From positions 21,287,930 to 21,351,929 of the forward strand of contig CM034549.1 of NCBI GenBank assembly GCA_020055645.1: a stretch of DNA of 64,000 bases, written 5' to 3'. Positions 52,401 through 64,000 of this stretch are shown piece by piece. This DNA comes from Tomocerus qinae. Lineage: Eukaryota > Arthropoda > Collembola > Entomobryomorpha > Tomoceridae. A model generated the notes under the pieces. The model was given only the letters and a program-made list of their open reading frames with translations. It was not told where the DNA came from and made no database searches. The translations under genes and the position numbers were made by a program. Position 1 is the stretch's first letter; each line of letters starts with the position of its first letter.

Positions 52401-55400
52401 CTGTATATTTTCTCTTTTATGGCCAGTTATGTCAGATGGAATTGGATGGTCATATGATGTTGTGTTTATGCATGACTTGGCTAAGTACTTATCATTGTAG
52501 CTGTCATTCCGGAGCAAGTCATGTATAAATACAAAACCAAGGTACGTCCTTAAAAATATTCTTACGTACTACCTAAAAGGATTTCTGGAGAGAATTACTT
52601 CGTGCAGAGCGTATAGGACTTCTACATATGTATATCACAGAGTGTGACTGCCTATTGTACCTATAAGAATATCCCATGCTGTAGTTTTAGCTCTGCGATG
52701 TACCACTGGATTGCCAACGAATCGATAACAGTGAGCTGGCTTGAGCGCTACTGCACTACAAACGACATACTAGAGCACGGCTGACCGGCAAAGAAAAATA
52801 GTTGGGATGGAGCAAAGTCAAAAGGTTTACGTACAAGCCAAGCACTAGAAAACAACAGAGATACATACATTCGTCTTAAGTAAGCAGTAAGTCTTAGAGG
52901 GCAGACGAGTAAAGGAAACGAGGGTCGTATTTTCACTCGTGACAGTACCACCAACACCAAGTCTAACCGAAACTGTCACCATTATTGTCGTGGCTGATTG
53001 TCAATTTGGCTGGGGCTTCTTGCCAAGCTAAGTGAGTAGGTACGTAATGGTAACTGAAATGAACTAAATACTAGGTATCTGGTTATGTATGGTATCTTAG
53101 GGGCTCGTATTTACTTTACCTAACCCTTTCGCACTCTCTTAATTCACAGTTTACATTATTAGGAACACTAAATTACATTCATCACGTTCATTATCGCCTG
53201 ACAGACATTTTCTCGTTAGAACTTCCATATCTACAACTAGTGTCACAAACGCATCTAGGGAAATAAGCAGAAATAATAATAAAAATCCAAGACCTACAAT
53301 ATGTAGAGTAAAGGAGATTAAATCGAAATTCACGACAATAAACAGTCGCAAAATATAATTAGGTGTCATTCTTCTGCATTCTCTGAAAGGCTCATTAGAA
53401 TCTCAATATGGCTAAATGCTCATTACCTTCTCGTTTAGGAATTTTGTTACATGTTGGATGACAGATTGATCGTCATTCTTATCTTTTGTGTTCTGTTACC
53501 ATTACACAATGGCACAATGGACCAAACCCATACCACAAATTTTGACTTTACTCGTTGGCTCACACTCGCTCACCCTTTAGTGTCCACGGCGGTGATGTCA
53601 TGTGGTTTGTATGTACGGCTCCTAAATACATGCAGCAATGGACTATGAACTATTAGCTATTCTGAATAATGTGTGTTTTGCTTACAAATACATGGCCATA
53701 TAGATTGACAGGTTTATTTGTCACCGTCACAATCACAGTAGTTACCACGCGCTCACTTTCCCTTCCTTTTCAATTGTCATAAGTCCTAAAGCAGGCATGA
53801 GCAAATTAGCTACATAGATCTTCTCTCCCTTGTGCAATCTTTACCAAATCCTTCACTAATAAGCCTTAACGAAGCTTAGTATTAGCAACATTGTCAATTC
53901 AATATACAGACATCTGCCCATGATATTGCAAATGCTTTGCAAATGCATAATGCTGAAATTTTCTATAACTCATATACTTAATACGTAAGTTTAAACCGAT
54001 TATAGCACAAGTTTCCTCAAGAATATAAGTAAACCTCATTAATTTCTTTTCGTGACACTTAAATAGACACTTGTGCCAATAGTAATTCACTATTTTAACA
54101 TGTAATTCAAGGTATACTAGTAAGGTTACCTTTGATAAGCCACAATACAATGTGCCATACTCTGCTAGGAAAATTATCTTCATCCATAATAGATGTTAGA
54201 CAATCAACCTGTCTATATCAGATCACACTAGGGAAAAGGGAGGGATCTATTTCAGTTTCTAAAGAAGCAAAGCCATGTCAATGTCAACTAGTGGGTTATT
54301 TATGTCCTCAAACATGTAATCACCTGGAATAGTCATACCAAACTTCTTGGTTTAGTTTAATAATCCTTCTGTGCTACCTATACCAACCACGCCAAAATTT
54401 TAGAGAAATTGCAATATAAATTCTAAAGCATGATGTTGATCAGATCAAATAGAAAATAAACTCCTTCCATTCATTAATGGTACCTTCCTATAGTCATGTC
54501 AGTCATGTAGCTACATTTCAAAAACATCAAAATTAATATAATTTACTATTTTCAGCTGATAAACAGCCACAAAACGAAACAGTAGCATTTAACCAATCAT
54601 TTTGCATTATATGAATTTACTGGCATGGGTTGTTCCATAACCTTTTGCATAGCATTTATCGTTGCTTTAGTATGGAACATTTTGATATTGGTGTACGTGT
54701 GCACGTACAACCCATACACACAGGTATTATGTTTAATAATAATGTTTTGCTGACAAGAGAAACATGGGCAAGCTCGACCAACCACAAATAATAAGAATCA
54801 TTAAAACTATTCCTAACATTTATCGATTTTGAGTTATATATGTTTACAAGCATACACCTTGAAAGTTGCATGGATAAAATACTCTCTCCATTGTAGCCTA
54901 CATAAGTTAATACTGAAGGAGTACTTATACTATCCTCCTCGGTAACAATTTAATTAAGATGATTAGAATATGTCTTTCGCCAATGACTACCCTTCCATGG
55001 TCGTAAATTATTTATTATCGGGGTATTTCCATGTAGTTGGTGAAATGCATGGAAATGTCATATGCAGATAGAGTACAATATAGACCCACCACAACCATTT
55101 TCAATATTACATTAATTTAATCCACCTTTATCCGTTTATTCCATAAACCATGTACATGAATTATATAAGCAGAAAGCCCATAAAATACCTATTGCTTACA
55201 TTCTCCCCTACCATTAGCTATTCATGGTGTAAGTATAAATAAAATTCCATAACATGTTTAATAAAATAGACAACAGTAGATACATATAAGTTTAATGAGG
55301 TTGATGGTCTTTTGTCAATGTTTGGCTTTATTGGAAAATGAAGCGGATTTTTTATTGCAAAACAGAACGTTTGTACAGGGACACACAGTAGAGATGGAAG

Positions 55401-58400
55401 TAAGATAACTAACTAGCAAAGAATCTATATGCATGCGTGGGATCTCAATCAAATAGAAACATGCAAGCATAAGAAAGGGTTGAGTTCTGTGTGTATTTAG
55501 GTAAATAAAACCCCAGCACTTATTGTAAGTTGAAGGCAAAGGTGGTGGTGGTATGTACTGCATATTATACCTTTTGCATACCACACGATCATATCGTGTT
55601 TTCTGTAGGTAAACTTACGATGTACGTTGTTGTCTGTAGTAGACATTCTTTAATAGTACACAACAGCCATGTCTATTGGTATAAACAGACACACTCTTAC
55701 TTATTGCACGCACACCATGGCATGTCATGAAAAGTATAAAAAACTAAATTTGCTTGTTCGATTCATTTAGTACTCCAAAAGGCACAACTACCATTTTATC
55801 ATGTATGCACACAGAGAAAGAAAAGTGTGCAAGAACTTTGCCTATGTATTTATCATCAGAAACCTTCTTCGCAGAGCATTGTAGAATGGTAAAGAGGAAA
55901 GAGTACCACTAACTAACTAAATGCAAGTAAATTAAAGAGGGAGACAGGTAGGCATCCAGGCAAATTATCAGTCAGTCCAATTTTATTGGAAGTGTACTCA
56001 TACTCGTAGGTAAGTATTGCATGAACTTCCATTATATCTTCTCCTTTTATCAAATAAATAAGTGCATACAAAAATGGTAAACTACAAAGAGCCATTATTA
56101 GGCTCCCCGTTTGTAATTCAACACTGAAAACAACACAATTGGATTGGATAAAATAGTTGAGAGAAGGAAGGATGGATTAACTCTCTCAGTTCAGTTAGAA
56201 GTTCTATGATTGTTTAGAATCCCTACTCAAGACAGACAGCTTGGGAGAATAAAAACTAGAAATCATAAACACACGTACCAGATAAAATAATATGATACAT
56301 ATCATACCAACTTCAATCTACACAACTAAGTGCGTAATATGAGGAACGGCACAATATCTATGTAGAAATTCACATCAAATAAAAGACAAAGGAAAGAAAC
56401 TCCGCTATATGTAACACTGTCTTTAGTTAAGGTTACATAACATACATAATAGGCATTCTTTACTATGTACAACAATACTCTGCAATAAAAATATGTTTTC
56501 TTCATCTATCCTACATGTACCTACCTATGCACTACATTAAGTTTTTTTCCTTTATTTAATCAAGTTAGATACGTCAAGGGGCTGGCTAAGTAGTTTCATT
56601 TGATATCTGATTACACGCACACTTTACTAGCATAAGGAATAAATTCAATGAGGATTTGCTTCAAATTGGATTATAGTTTAACCTATAAGTATAGAACGTA
56701 CATACTATACCTAGTAAATAAAATGAGTAAGAGTAAGGGATCCCAATTGGAAGCACACGAAGTATGCAAGCAATGTAAAATAATTCCGAAAAAGAATAAC
56801 AAAAAATAAATTTGAGCGTTTTATTTCTCTTCTGTCTAGTTCACAGCAACCCGCCACACTATACATCAAGGTTTGTATGGTAAACCTATAGATATTCCAC
56901 TAGATACGCCAATTTCTCACCTCAATCCAATATATTCTTCGACAAGATCAACGTGTCTGAACTAAAAGGCATTTAGCATTTGAAATCTGTCAAATGCTTA
57001 GCTATTTGTGTCAAATTTAGGGTACCTAAGACGAGTTACACTCATTGTTCAATTGGAAAAGAAAATTTCTGTGAAATTTCTTTGAATCTATTCATTCGAC
57101 TGGATTAGTTTGTAAAATATCTGTATTATGAAGGAAATACATCTGAAGCAAGGATACTTTTCTAAGAAAAATATTTAGGTGTGTGTACACCAAGAATGTA
57201 ACATAATGCAAGCAGCCTACAGCAACTTGGGATATATAACACGTATATCGACATAGCAAAGACAGTCGATTTGCTTACCTTAATTCCTACTTACCACCGC
57301 TGGTCAATGAATAGATAAGAAAGACATGATCTGACGACGAAACGTGAAACGAAAAGAGAAACGATGAGAGCTAGTCTAGCGAAATGAATACCATTAAGGA
57401 CAATTATACAAAAGTACAAGAGACCAAAGCTTAGTTCAATGAATGGGAAATACTAGACAGATGTTTTGGAAACTACGAATACAATAAACCCTGTATTGTA
57501 TCCCTTATCGTTTGTGGAAATGTAATACCTTAGTTGTTGCGTAGGAAAGTGCCGCTATTAAGTAATACTAACTAAAGTACACAACCAAAACGGACGTACC
57601 TCTTTCATGAATTCTAAATAGTGTACCTACCCTGTACTTTGCACATACCTTGCCTTTCTGTATATGTATTTAGTGCACTAATATAACAAGTATGCACATC
57701 CATCGACTATCCGGACATGTCTTGTTTGAACAGTTGACATTTATTGTTGCACCACTGAATAGATGAGATTTATAGAGGATTGCCAATAGGAGGTCAATAC
57801 CACCCCCTACTTTACGGGATATTAGTAAAAGACTGAGATCGCCTTCTGCATTATATTTACACACAGTCGGATGCAAGCATGCAGGCATGAGCATGACTCG
57901 TGACAGAAGCAAACAGCTTCCTGTGTTATGCCACTTAGTGTAGGTCCTAAGGATATCATTCAAAAATGAACGATCTTCTTTGTTTCCTATTCTCACGTTA
58001 TATGCACTCATTTCACACATCTTCCAGGAAAGTTGATTACTTATTGCACATTATGCACATAGAGATAAGACGCAACCATGTAGCCATGTAGCTAAAAATA
58101 ATGTAGTAAGTGTTCATTTAATAGCCCATGAAAGAGACAACAGATAAACCCACTTCAGGCATCAAAACTAACTAATGGAATTTTCACGCATAGCTTGGTC
58201 GGAACACAGATGAAAAGAGGTGAGAGAAGTTAAGGTTACGCATAATTAAATTTCAGAGATCCGAAAAACATAAAACTTCTCTATCTTCTAGAAATCCGGT
58301 GTTACATTATCAAGGAATTTACTCCAAAACTTTATTATTGTTTCAAGTTTCATAAGTTACCAAGCCTTTTGGGCAAAGATGCAAGATCTGCTAAAGATAC

Positions 58401-60702
58401 CTCTTGAAATGTAACTTTTTATTCCATTTAAACAAGACTGAAATACTATGATGCATATAGCTGAATAGAATAATTCCGTCTTTTGTCTTAGACTACAATA
58501 TATTATTTGTAACATTTCTAACACCTAATTGTAGTAATATACACTTGTACAGCAATTTTTATAATACGATTATTGGCAATGAACTAGTGATTTTATGGGT
58601 AATGTCATTGTAATGAAAACAATAAGAATATGTTCAAAACCATGCTGTCAAGAAATTGTAAATCCTTATCTCACAGCTGCAAAAAGTAGTTCCATGTAGC
58701 ATTGTGCCAACAAGGGACAATTAAAGGTCTTATTGTCAGGAGAAAAAATTAGCATTGTCGCTCAGCAGAACTGGCAAAGGAAAAATAATGTTTCACGCAT
58801 TAATCGTGTAGAATGTAGCATTAAGAAATTGGCATTCCCCGATAAGCCAAGTTGAAGTATGTAGTAAAGTGTGTGCTAGTATTTATGTACTTAGCGTTAA
58901 GAGTGTGTGATGTGGAAGAAGAGAGTTAAGAAGTCTAGAGGAGCAAATAAGTAAATGACATGACAGCAAGTATCCAGGTTGGTATGGTATATTGAAAGAG
59001 CACCCGCCGCCGCAAGTGTTCTCTTCGTGTGAACCGAAATGAACGACAAGGCTCGCCTCGCCAACTTTTTGATTTAGATGACAATCTCGGCTCAACTCCT
59101 GTAAAAACATCTTTGCTTCACTTGTAGCCACTCTTTTAATCCTATTAGCTCCTAGGTTCTTCAGACGCAACTTAAACATACATACAAGGCTTACATACTA
59201 ATACATATAATCATATATTATAAGTAGTGCGCTCGTATTTATTACAACTTTCTCTGTACTGTCGTGTGTTGTGTATGGGTGCTTCTTCAGTATGTTTGTC
59301 GAACAACAACAATACTATGCTCTGTTTGTATAAATTTTTGTTGAGACGTAATTCGTAGGCACGTAAGTAATAAAGTGTACCTTGTGCATATAATATGTGC
59401 AGATGCTAAAAGGTAAATATAAACATTCCATATACAGATATACACTTATTACACTACAGTAAGTCTCCAGTGACTTTTTCAAGCATCCTGTCTAAAGCCA
59501 ACACATCATGTGTGTGTTAGGACCATCACTTCTCCGTCTTCGGAGTATACCTAACATTATTGGATACGGCACAGCAAACCGAGGTTCGTTTCCCTAGGCT
59601 TTACTGTCATCCTGACTGTCGCTTTCGCTCGTAAAGAAACAACGAATCAAGTCAAGTCAACTGCACTCGCTCAGTCAAGTCAGCATCAGAAACTCAAGGC
59701 AGGTTTCCTTCAACCATCAATCCCAAACCAAAAGTATTCTCTGTCTCTCCCAGTTTACGTAGTCATGCCTTTCTAGTCGAGTGTATATTGCAATGCATTG
59801 CCTTCACTTCTCTTTCTCTGCAGACGAATACTTTTTGGATGTTATTTGCATAAGCAACCAAGCTTTTCCTAATGCTATGCTTTACTTTATTTTGCTCCAC
59901 TTGACTACATTACATTAGGTACAACACATTTACCTTATCCCTTTTTTCCTTTTCGCTCCTACTAACTGTCACACGTATCTTCGCCTTACAACTCAGCTTG
60001 GTCTACTCTTGTCAGAATTGCATATTTCTCTACAGAATAAGAAGTAGGCTTCTGTCGCTATTTGCATCATCTATTCTTGTGTTCTATATTTATAATGCTA
60101 TAAATTCTTTGTATGTCATGAATCAAGAGTCAATCGACATAACACAACCTCCCCATCTTATGTTAAGTGCAAGGTACAGTTTTAAACTAAACAAATACTT
60201 ATATATTTAGGTCCCAAGTGAGCATTTTTTAACAGTTTTAACAATTAGTAATTACTAAACAACCGCACTTTTGATTGTCGCTACCAAAACCGGGAGCAAA
60301 GCATGACTGCCCTTTCCGGTGTAAAATTGTTTATTGTCAATTTGGGCCTAAATCTCACTAATTCATGGCATCTACATTATCAATGTCTAGTCTGCATATA
60401 GTATGATTTCAAAAAAAAAATACCAAACAGTACTTTTTAGCCAAATATTCATTACAATTCGCAGCAGCACTACTTCAGCTGTTTCACTAATTTAATGATT
60501 AATGACTGATTTTACTGTCATTTTTGGAACAAACGGTGTGTTAATGATTTCACTATATCACCATTAACAGTTGGCACTACACAGATTTGAGTTTCTAGGA
60601 TTAATAAATGTCCCGGAATGTTCATTGTCAACTGTGAACTCTTATACATACAATGCCACAAATTTTTTCAACAATCAAGGCTCTGATAAAAACTAAATTC
60701 TT
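49416..60702. other. non-coding stretch
   Basis: No frame above chance; the longest is 116 codons (minus 57670-58020). It has an AAGTC-word cluster at 59648-59683 and an A10 run at 60411-60420. I see no recognisable gene, RNA or mobile element. Confidence 0.5.
59648..59683. repeat. AAGTC/CAGTC word cluster
   Basis: CAAGTCAAGTCAACTG and then CAGTCAAGTCAGC give five related pentamers in 36 bases. The same word family is scattered through the window (for example near 37795-37810). Confidence 0.7.
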
Positions 60703-60960
60703 TTACGAGTTCTTTACTATAACATTACTGCTATAGTACTTCATGCACAGAGTGAAACGCTCGCAAACGCACATTCCACAGAAATCTTTACTAAAGAGTT
60801 CCCAAATCCCAAAGTTAATCTCGTCAGTAAATTCCTTAATAATTTTCACTAAACCTTTTCCTTTCATTTTACTTAGACTTCCTTCCATCAGACAGACTAC
60901 TGTTAGTGAACACTTGAAAAGAAACATGAATCCATCCATCGAATCATTCAACAGCATCAA
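60703..60960 (-). CDS. weak frame, product unknown
   Basis: An 85-codon minus-strand frame with an early ATG and a TAA end. It is Met-rich, with a Lys-rich middle (SLSKMKGKGLVKIIKEFTDE) and a Cys cluster (DFCGMCVCERFTLC) that could bind metal. Length is within chance and no family is recognised. If TAA is not a stop here the frame would run on. Confidence 0.15.
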   Translation of the reverse strand: MMLLNDSMDGFMFLFKCSLTVVCLMEGSLSKMKGKGLVKIIKEFTDEINFGIWELFSKDFCGMCVCERFTLCMKYYSSNVIVKNS

Positions 60961-63900
60961 ATGACATGACTCAGCTTTTCTGCAACGTACTGGCCTTCTC
61001 GTAAATATGTAATGCGCTAGTCAACTTTTCACTTCAGGTAGCTTTGCTCCGAATAAACATACCTAATAAAGATCGTTACTACACGTACGTGAGAAGTAAA
61101 GAATTTTGAAATGAAATCCTAAGTGATTTCTATTACATATGTAGTTCAACACATACTACTTATATTCCAGAAACAGCATAGGGAGCCAACTGGTACTGAC
61201 GTTATTACTTTGACTAATTTGCGACACTAGCATTTATTTTAGTAGGTAAGAGGTAGGTACCCATTTCAATTTCAATTTGTAGTCAACTAATCCAATTCTT
61301 ACCTTCAGATGACTTTCCTAAAAAGTTTTTATTACTTTTCATTAGAACATTACAATTTTTAGACAGATTGACATACCTTGACAGTTAAATCCTACCTTTT
61401 GACGTGCATTTCTCCTTTTCTTAGCACTTAATTTTAGTGACTGGGTCATTAGTTTACAAAGCCATCTTAAATGTCAGTGAGGATCGCGGCAAAAATCAGA
61501 AAATCCAATAAATGAGGGTAAATGTGTCAAAAAATGGGGGAAAACGTTTTCTAGGGTATATTTATAAAAATATATCACATCAATAGAAAATATTCATACA
61601 GATGGAACGTTATTACATTACATTATGGTGAATATTGAAACCCTAATGCACACACAGGTTTCTAAACGTTTATGACCATAGATGCATTCTATTACTACTA
61701 CTTCATATAAAGTGCTTAAACTATATGAGAACATACTGCAAGTACAAATATAGAACAGACAGGAAAGATTTGTAACATATAGCAATTGTGTACGACACAA
61801 TTATTTTACACATAACGTGTGACATTCGAAGGAGCACGTACATGTACAGTCCCCAAATATTACGTTTGTAATTCAGTACAATGCAAACTAAATCAAGGTA
61901 TACATAAATATAAATGCTCCATTCTTATTGATAGCTTTCGTTGTACATACATTATTGTATTGTGCTATATGTATTATATTCAGAAATAACAATTCTATTC
62001 ACACGAAATATTGTGTGATTATAAAATATCTTTACAAAAGATTCTTTCAAACTCTGAAGAGACTGATCCCACTTCTTAACGAAAAGAATCTTATAAACAT
62101 ATGCGGAGATATCTACTAGGGTACCTATCCTGTCTTATGTTGTTATCAATGAGGCAGAAGAACAAGATCTGACAGAGGTTGAACATTTAAAAATCCTTAT
62201 TTTGAAGTTCGTATTTGACGCACTGTACTTATACATATCTGAAATAAGCAGTCTATACTCCATACATACAGATAGTAATACTACTCATACATTCCAATAC
62301 AACTGTAGTATATTTAAAAATACGCCTTAAGTGTAGATAGGTATACTTCGGTTTAGACTACCGTCTATTAGCAAGTCTGAATTGATCCTTTTTAGTACAT
62401 ACCCACAAGTTATTAAGACTTAAAACATAACTTACAAGATACCTTTATATTCAGCACACTGTAAATGAGAATAAAGAAGCTACTACGACTCTTCCTTGAG
62501 TTCTTTTTACTATGTAGAATTTTGCTCCAAGCTAAAATTTTACATCCCTATATAGTCTTTAAAATTTTTCAAAGGAAAAAATTTACAAGCACGAGAGAAA
62601 AGGGTCTGTAGCCCAACAAAAACTCTAGTTCAGTTTGAAGTATATAAAAGTGACTAACTATAGTGTAGTGTGTATATACAGTAGTAATGCAGTGTTGAAG
62701 AGGAGCCTGTATTCAACACCAACTGCATTTAGGATTTGGAAGGTATCGTACCCACTAAATATATCTGATATGTTTGATTTTAATAACTCTACCTAAGTTT
62801 ATAGAACCCTTGTACCTCCTCCGTATTCCATACTTTAATTATACTATATATCGAGATGAAGATACGTACCTTACGCAAATATAATTATTACATGGTAGCT
62901 ATAATATGAGTTTTACTGCTTAATAATTCAGGTATATAAATTACAGTAAACATCTGTAGTGGGATTTCGAAGTAGAATTCAGATTTGAAGGTTGCCAAAG
63001 ATGCTTCCAATTCAAAAATGCAATATTACTGTGCACTACTTTATGGTTTCTAATGGTTTACAACAGAAGATCTCAGGTAAGCTTTTTTCCCGATCAGATT
63101 CATGGATAGCCTGCACATATAGTAACTGAGTGTTATGACGGGTAATATCCTCATTATGGTATCACATGTCGGAGCTCTTTACTCTTTTTCCTTCTGCCTT
63201 TAGCTCACCTTCAACTGCTTCAAAAGGGAGACTCATCTATCCCTTTTCATTCGCTTACTGTAAAGAAATACAGAGCCACATAGACCATATGCTATATTTT
63301 TCGTCTTACAAAAGGTTCTATTGCTTCGTTTTGTTTGGCTGTTGTCGGCATAAACGTTGCATACTTATACTTATGAATATTGTGTTTTGACTCAGAGATG
63401 ATGGAAATGGAAACCTGTAGTTAGATTGGTTTGCATTACAACAGTATTATAACACAGCTTACCCATATATACTTACAAACATATCCCAATGTCTACATCT
63501 TTACATGTAAATAAGTGATATAGGTAGTAATTGCTCCTGAAGATTTATTGTAAAGGAAGGTAGGTAAATACCTACATGAACGGTTGGTTTTTCTAGTAAC
63601 CTAGCTTACCTTGGTCACATCACAAGGAAATAAAGGAAGGGTCCTGAGTACAAAGGTCCATGGGATTTAACATCACACCAACCAGATGTATACTGTAGAG
63701 AACACAAAGGCCCAGCATAAAGGAATGCCACTATTACAGAAGGAGTTGACACACATTGTCCACAATCGTCAACCTCTAGATTGGTTTTTCGACATAATGC
63801 CTGAATGAGGGAAAGACAGGGGGAAGTGAGAATCTAATAAGAGACATAACTGCAGTTTGATTGCCACGATAATATTCTTACATATACTTAAACACGCACA

Positions 63901-64000
63901 AGAAAAGTTTATGCTACAAAAGCAATTACTTTGTAGTATATTTAAACTATTCATTTCGAGTCAAATTAAAGGGGGCACAAACTATAGTCTGCTAGATACC
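60961..64000. other. non-coding stretch to the window end
   Basis: AT-rich background with no frame above 74 codons and no repeat array of note. I see nothing else. Confidence 0.5.

Noticed and set aside
55740..55790. GTTCGATTC resembling a tRNA B box
   Set aside because: The flanks do not pair into a T-arm and there is no A box at the right distance. Other TTCGA sites in the window failed the same way.

Overview
The window is AT-rich eukaryotic DNA (about 36% GC by eye). I see no rRNA, no tRNA with a convincing B box, no CRISPR and no bacterial-style operon. The longest Met-type reading frames in the standard code are 167, 126, 119, 116 and 115 residues. A rough calculation (stop frequency about 0.07 per codon, both strands of 64 kb) predicts a longest chance frame of about 125 codons. 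Most of the window is therefore non-coding, and only a few islands read like protein. Simple-sequence slippage is everywhere, with short arrays and degenerate words such as ACATT, CTAC, AAGTC and TACA, as in large, intron-rich, repeat-rich nuclear genomes.

Two places carry recognisable protein signal. (1) On the minus strand at about 28.67-29.09 kb is the C-terminal RNase H part of a Ty1/copia-type retrotransposon polyprotein. It runs from a Y-x-A-L-x-x-A-V block to an F-T-K-A-L block and is followed by a purine tract placed like a polypurine primer. The catalytic acidic residues are lost, so it is a fossil. (2) On the plus strand at about 35.53-35.96 kb is a frame holding an F-box core (LPQELLLSIFSSLS). 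This frame, and several weaker islands (13.7-14.1, 25.3-25.8, 24.9-25.1 and 10.1-10.4 kb), stay open only if TAA and TAG are read as sense (Gln) and TGA is the stop. That is the nuclear code of dasycladalean and cladophoralean green algae and of many ciliates. The alternative is decay, because C-to-T change turns Gln codons into TAA or TAG. I cannot separate the two by eye, and the islands were partly picked for lacking TGA.

Layout: 1-13.7 kb, non-coding with two weak islands and a hairpin pair near 9.6 kb; 13.7-14.1 kb, a small frame from ATG to TGA; 14.1-24.9 kb, non-coding with one frame at 20.8-21.1 kb; 24.9-25.8 kb, an exon-like cluster on the minus strand; 28.0-29.5 kb, the retroelement remnant; 33.9-37.1 kb, the most gene-like stretch, all plus strand (a 3' exon-like frame, the F-box frame, two exon-like pieces with good splice signals, and a local degenerate repeat field); 37.1-64 kb, non-coding with simple repeats and two weak frames. 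The most testable idea is that a standard-code gene caller will miss real genes here.
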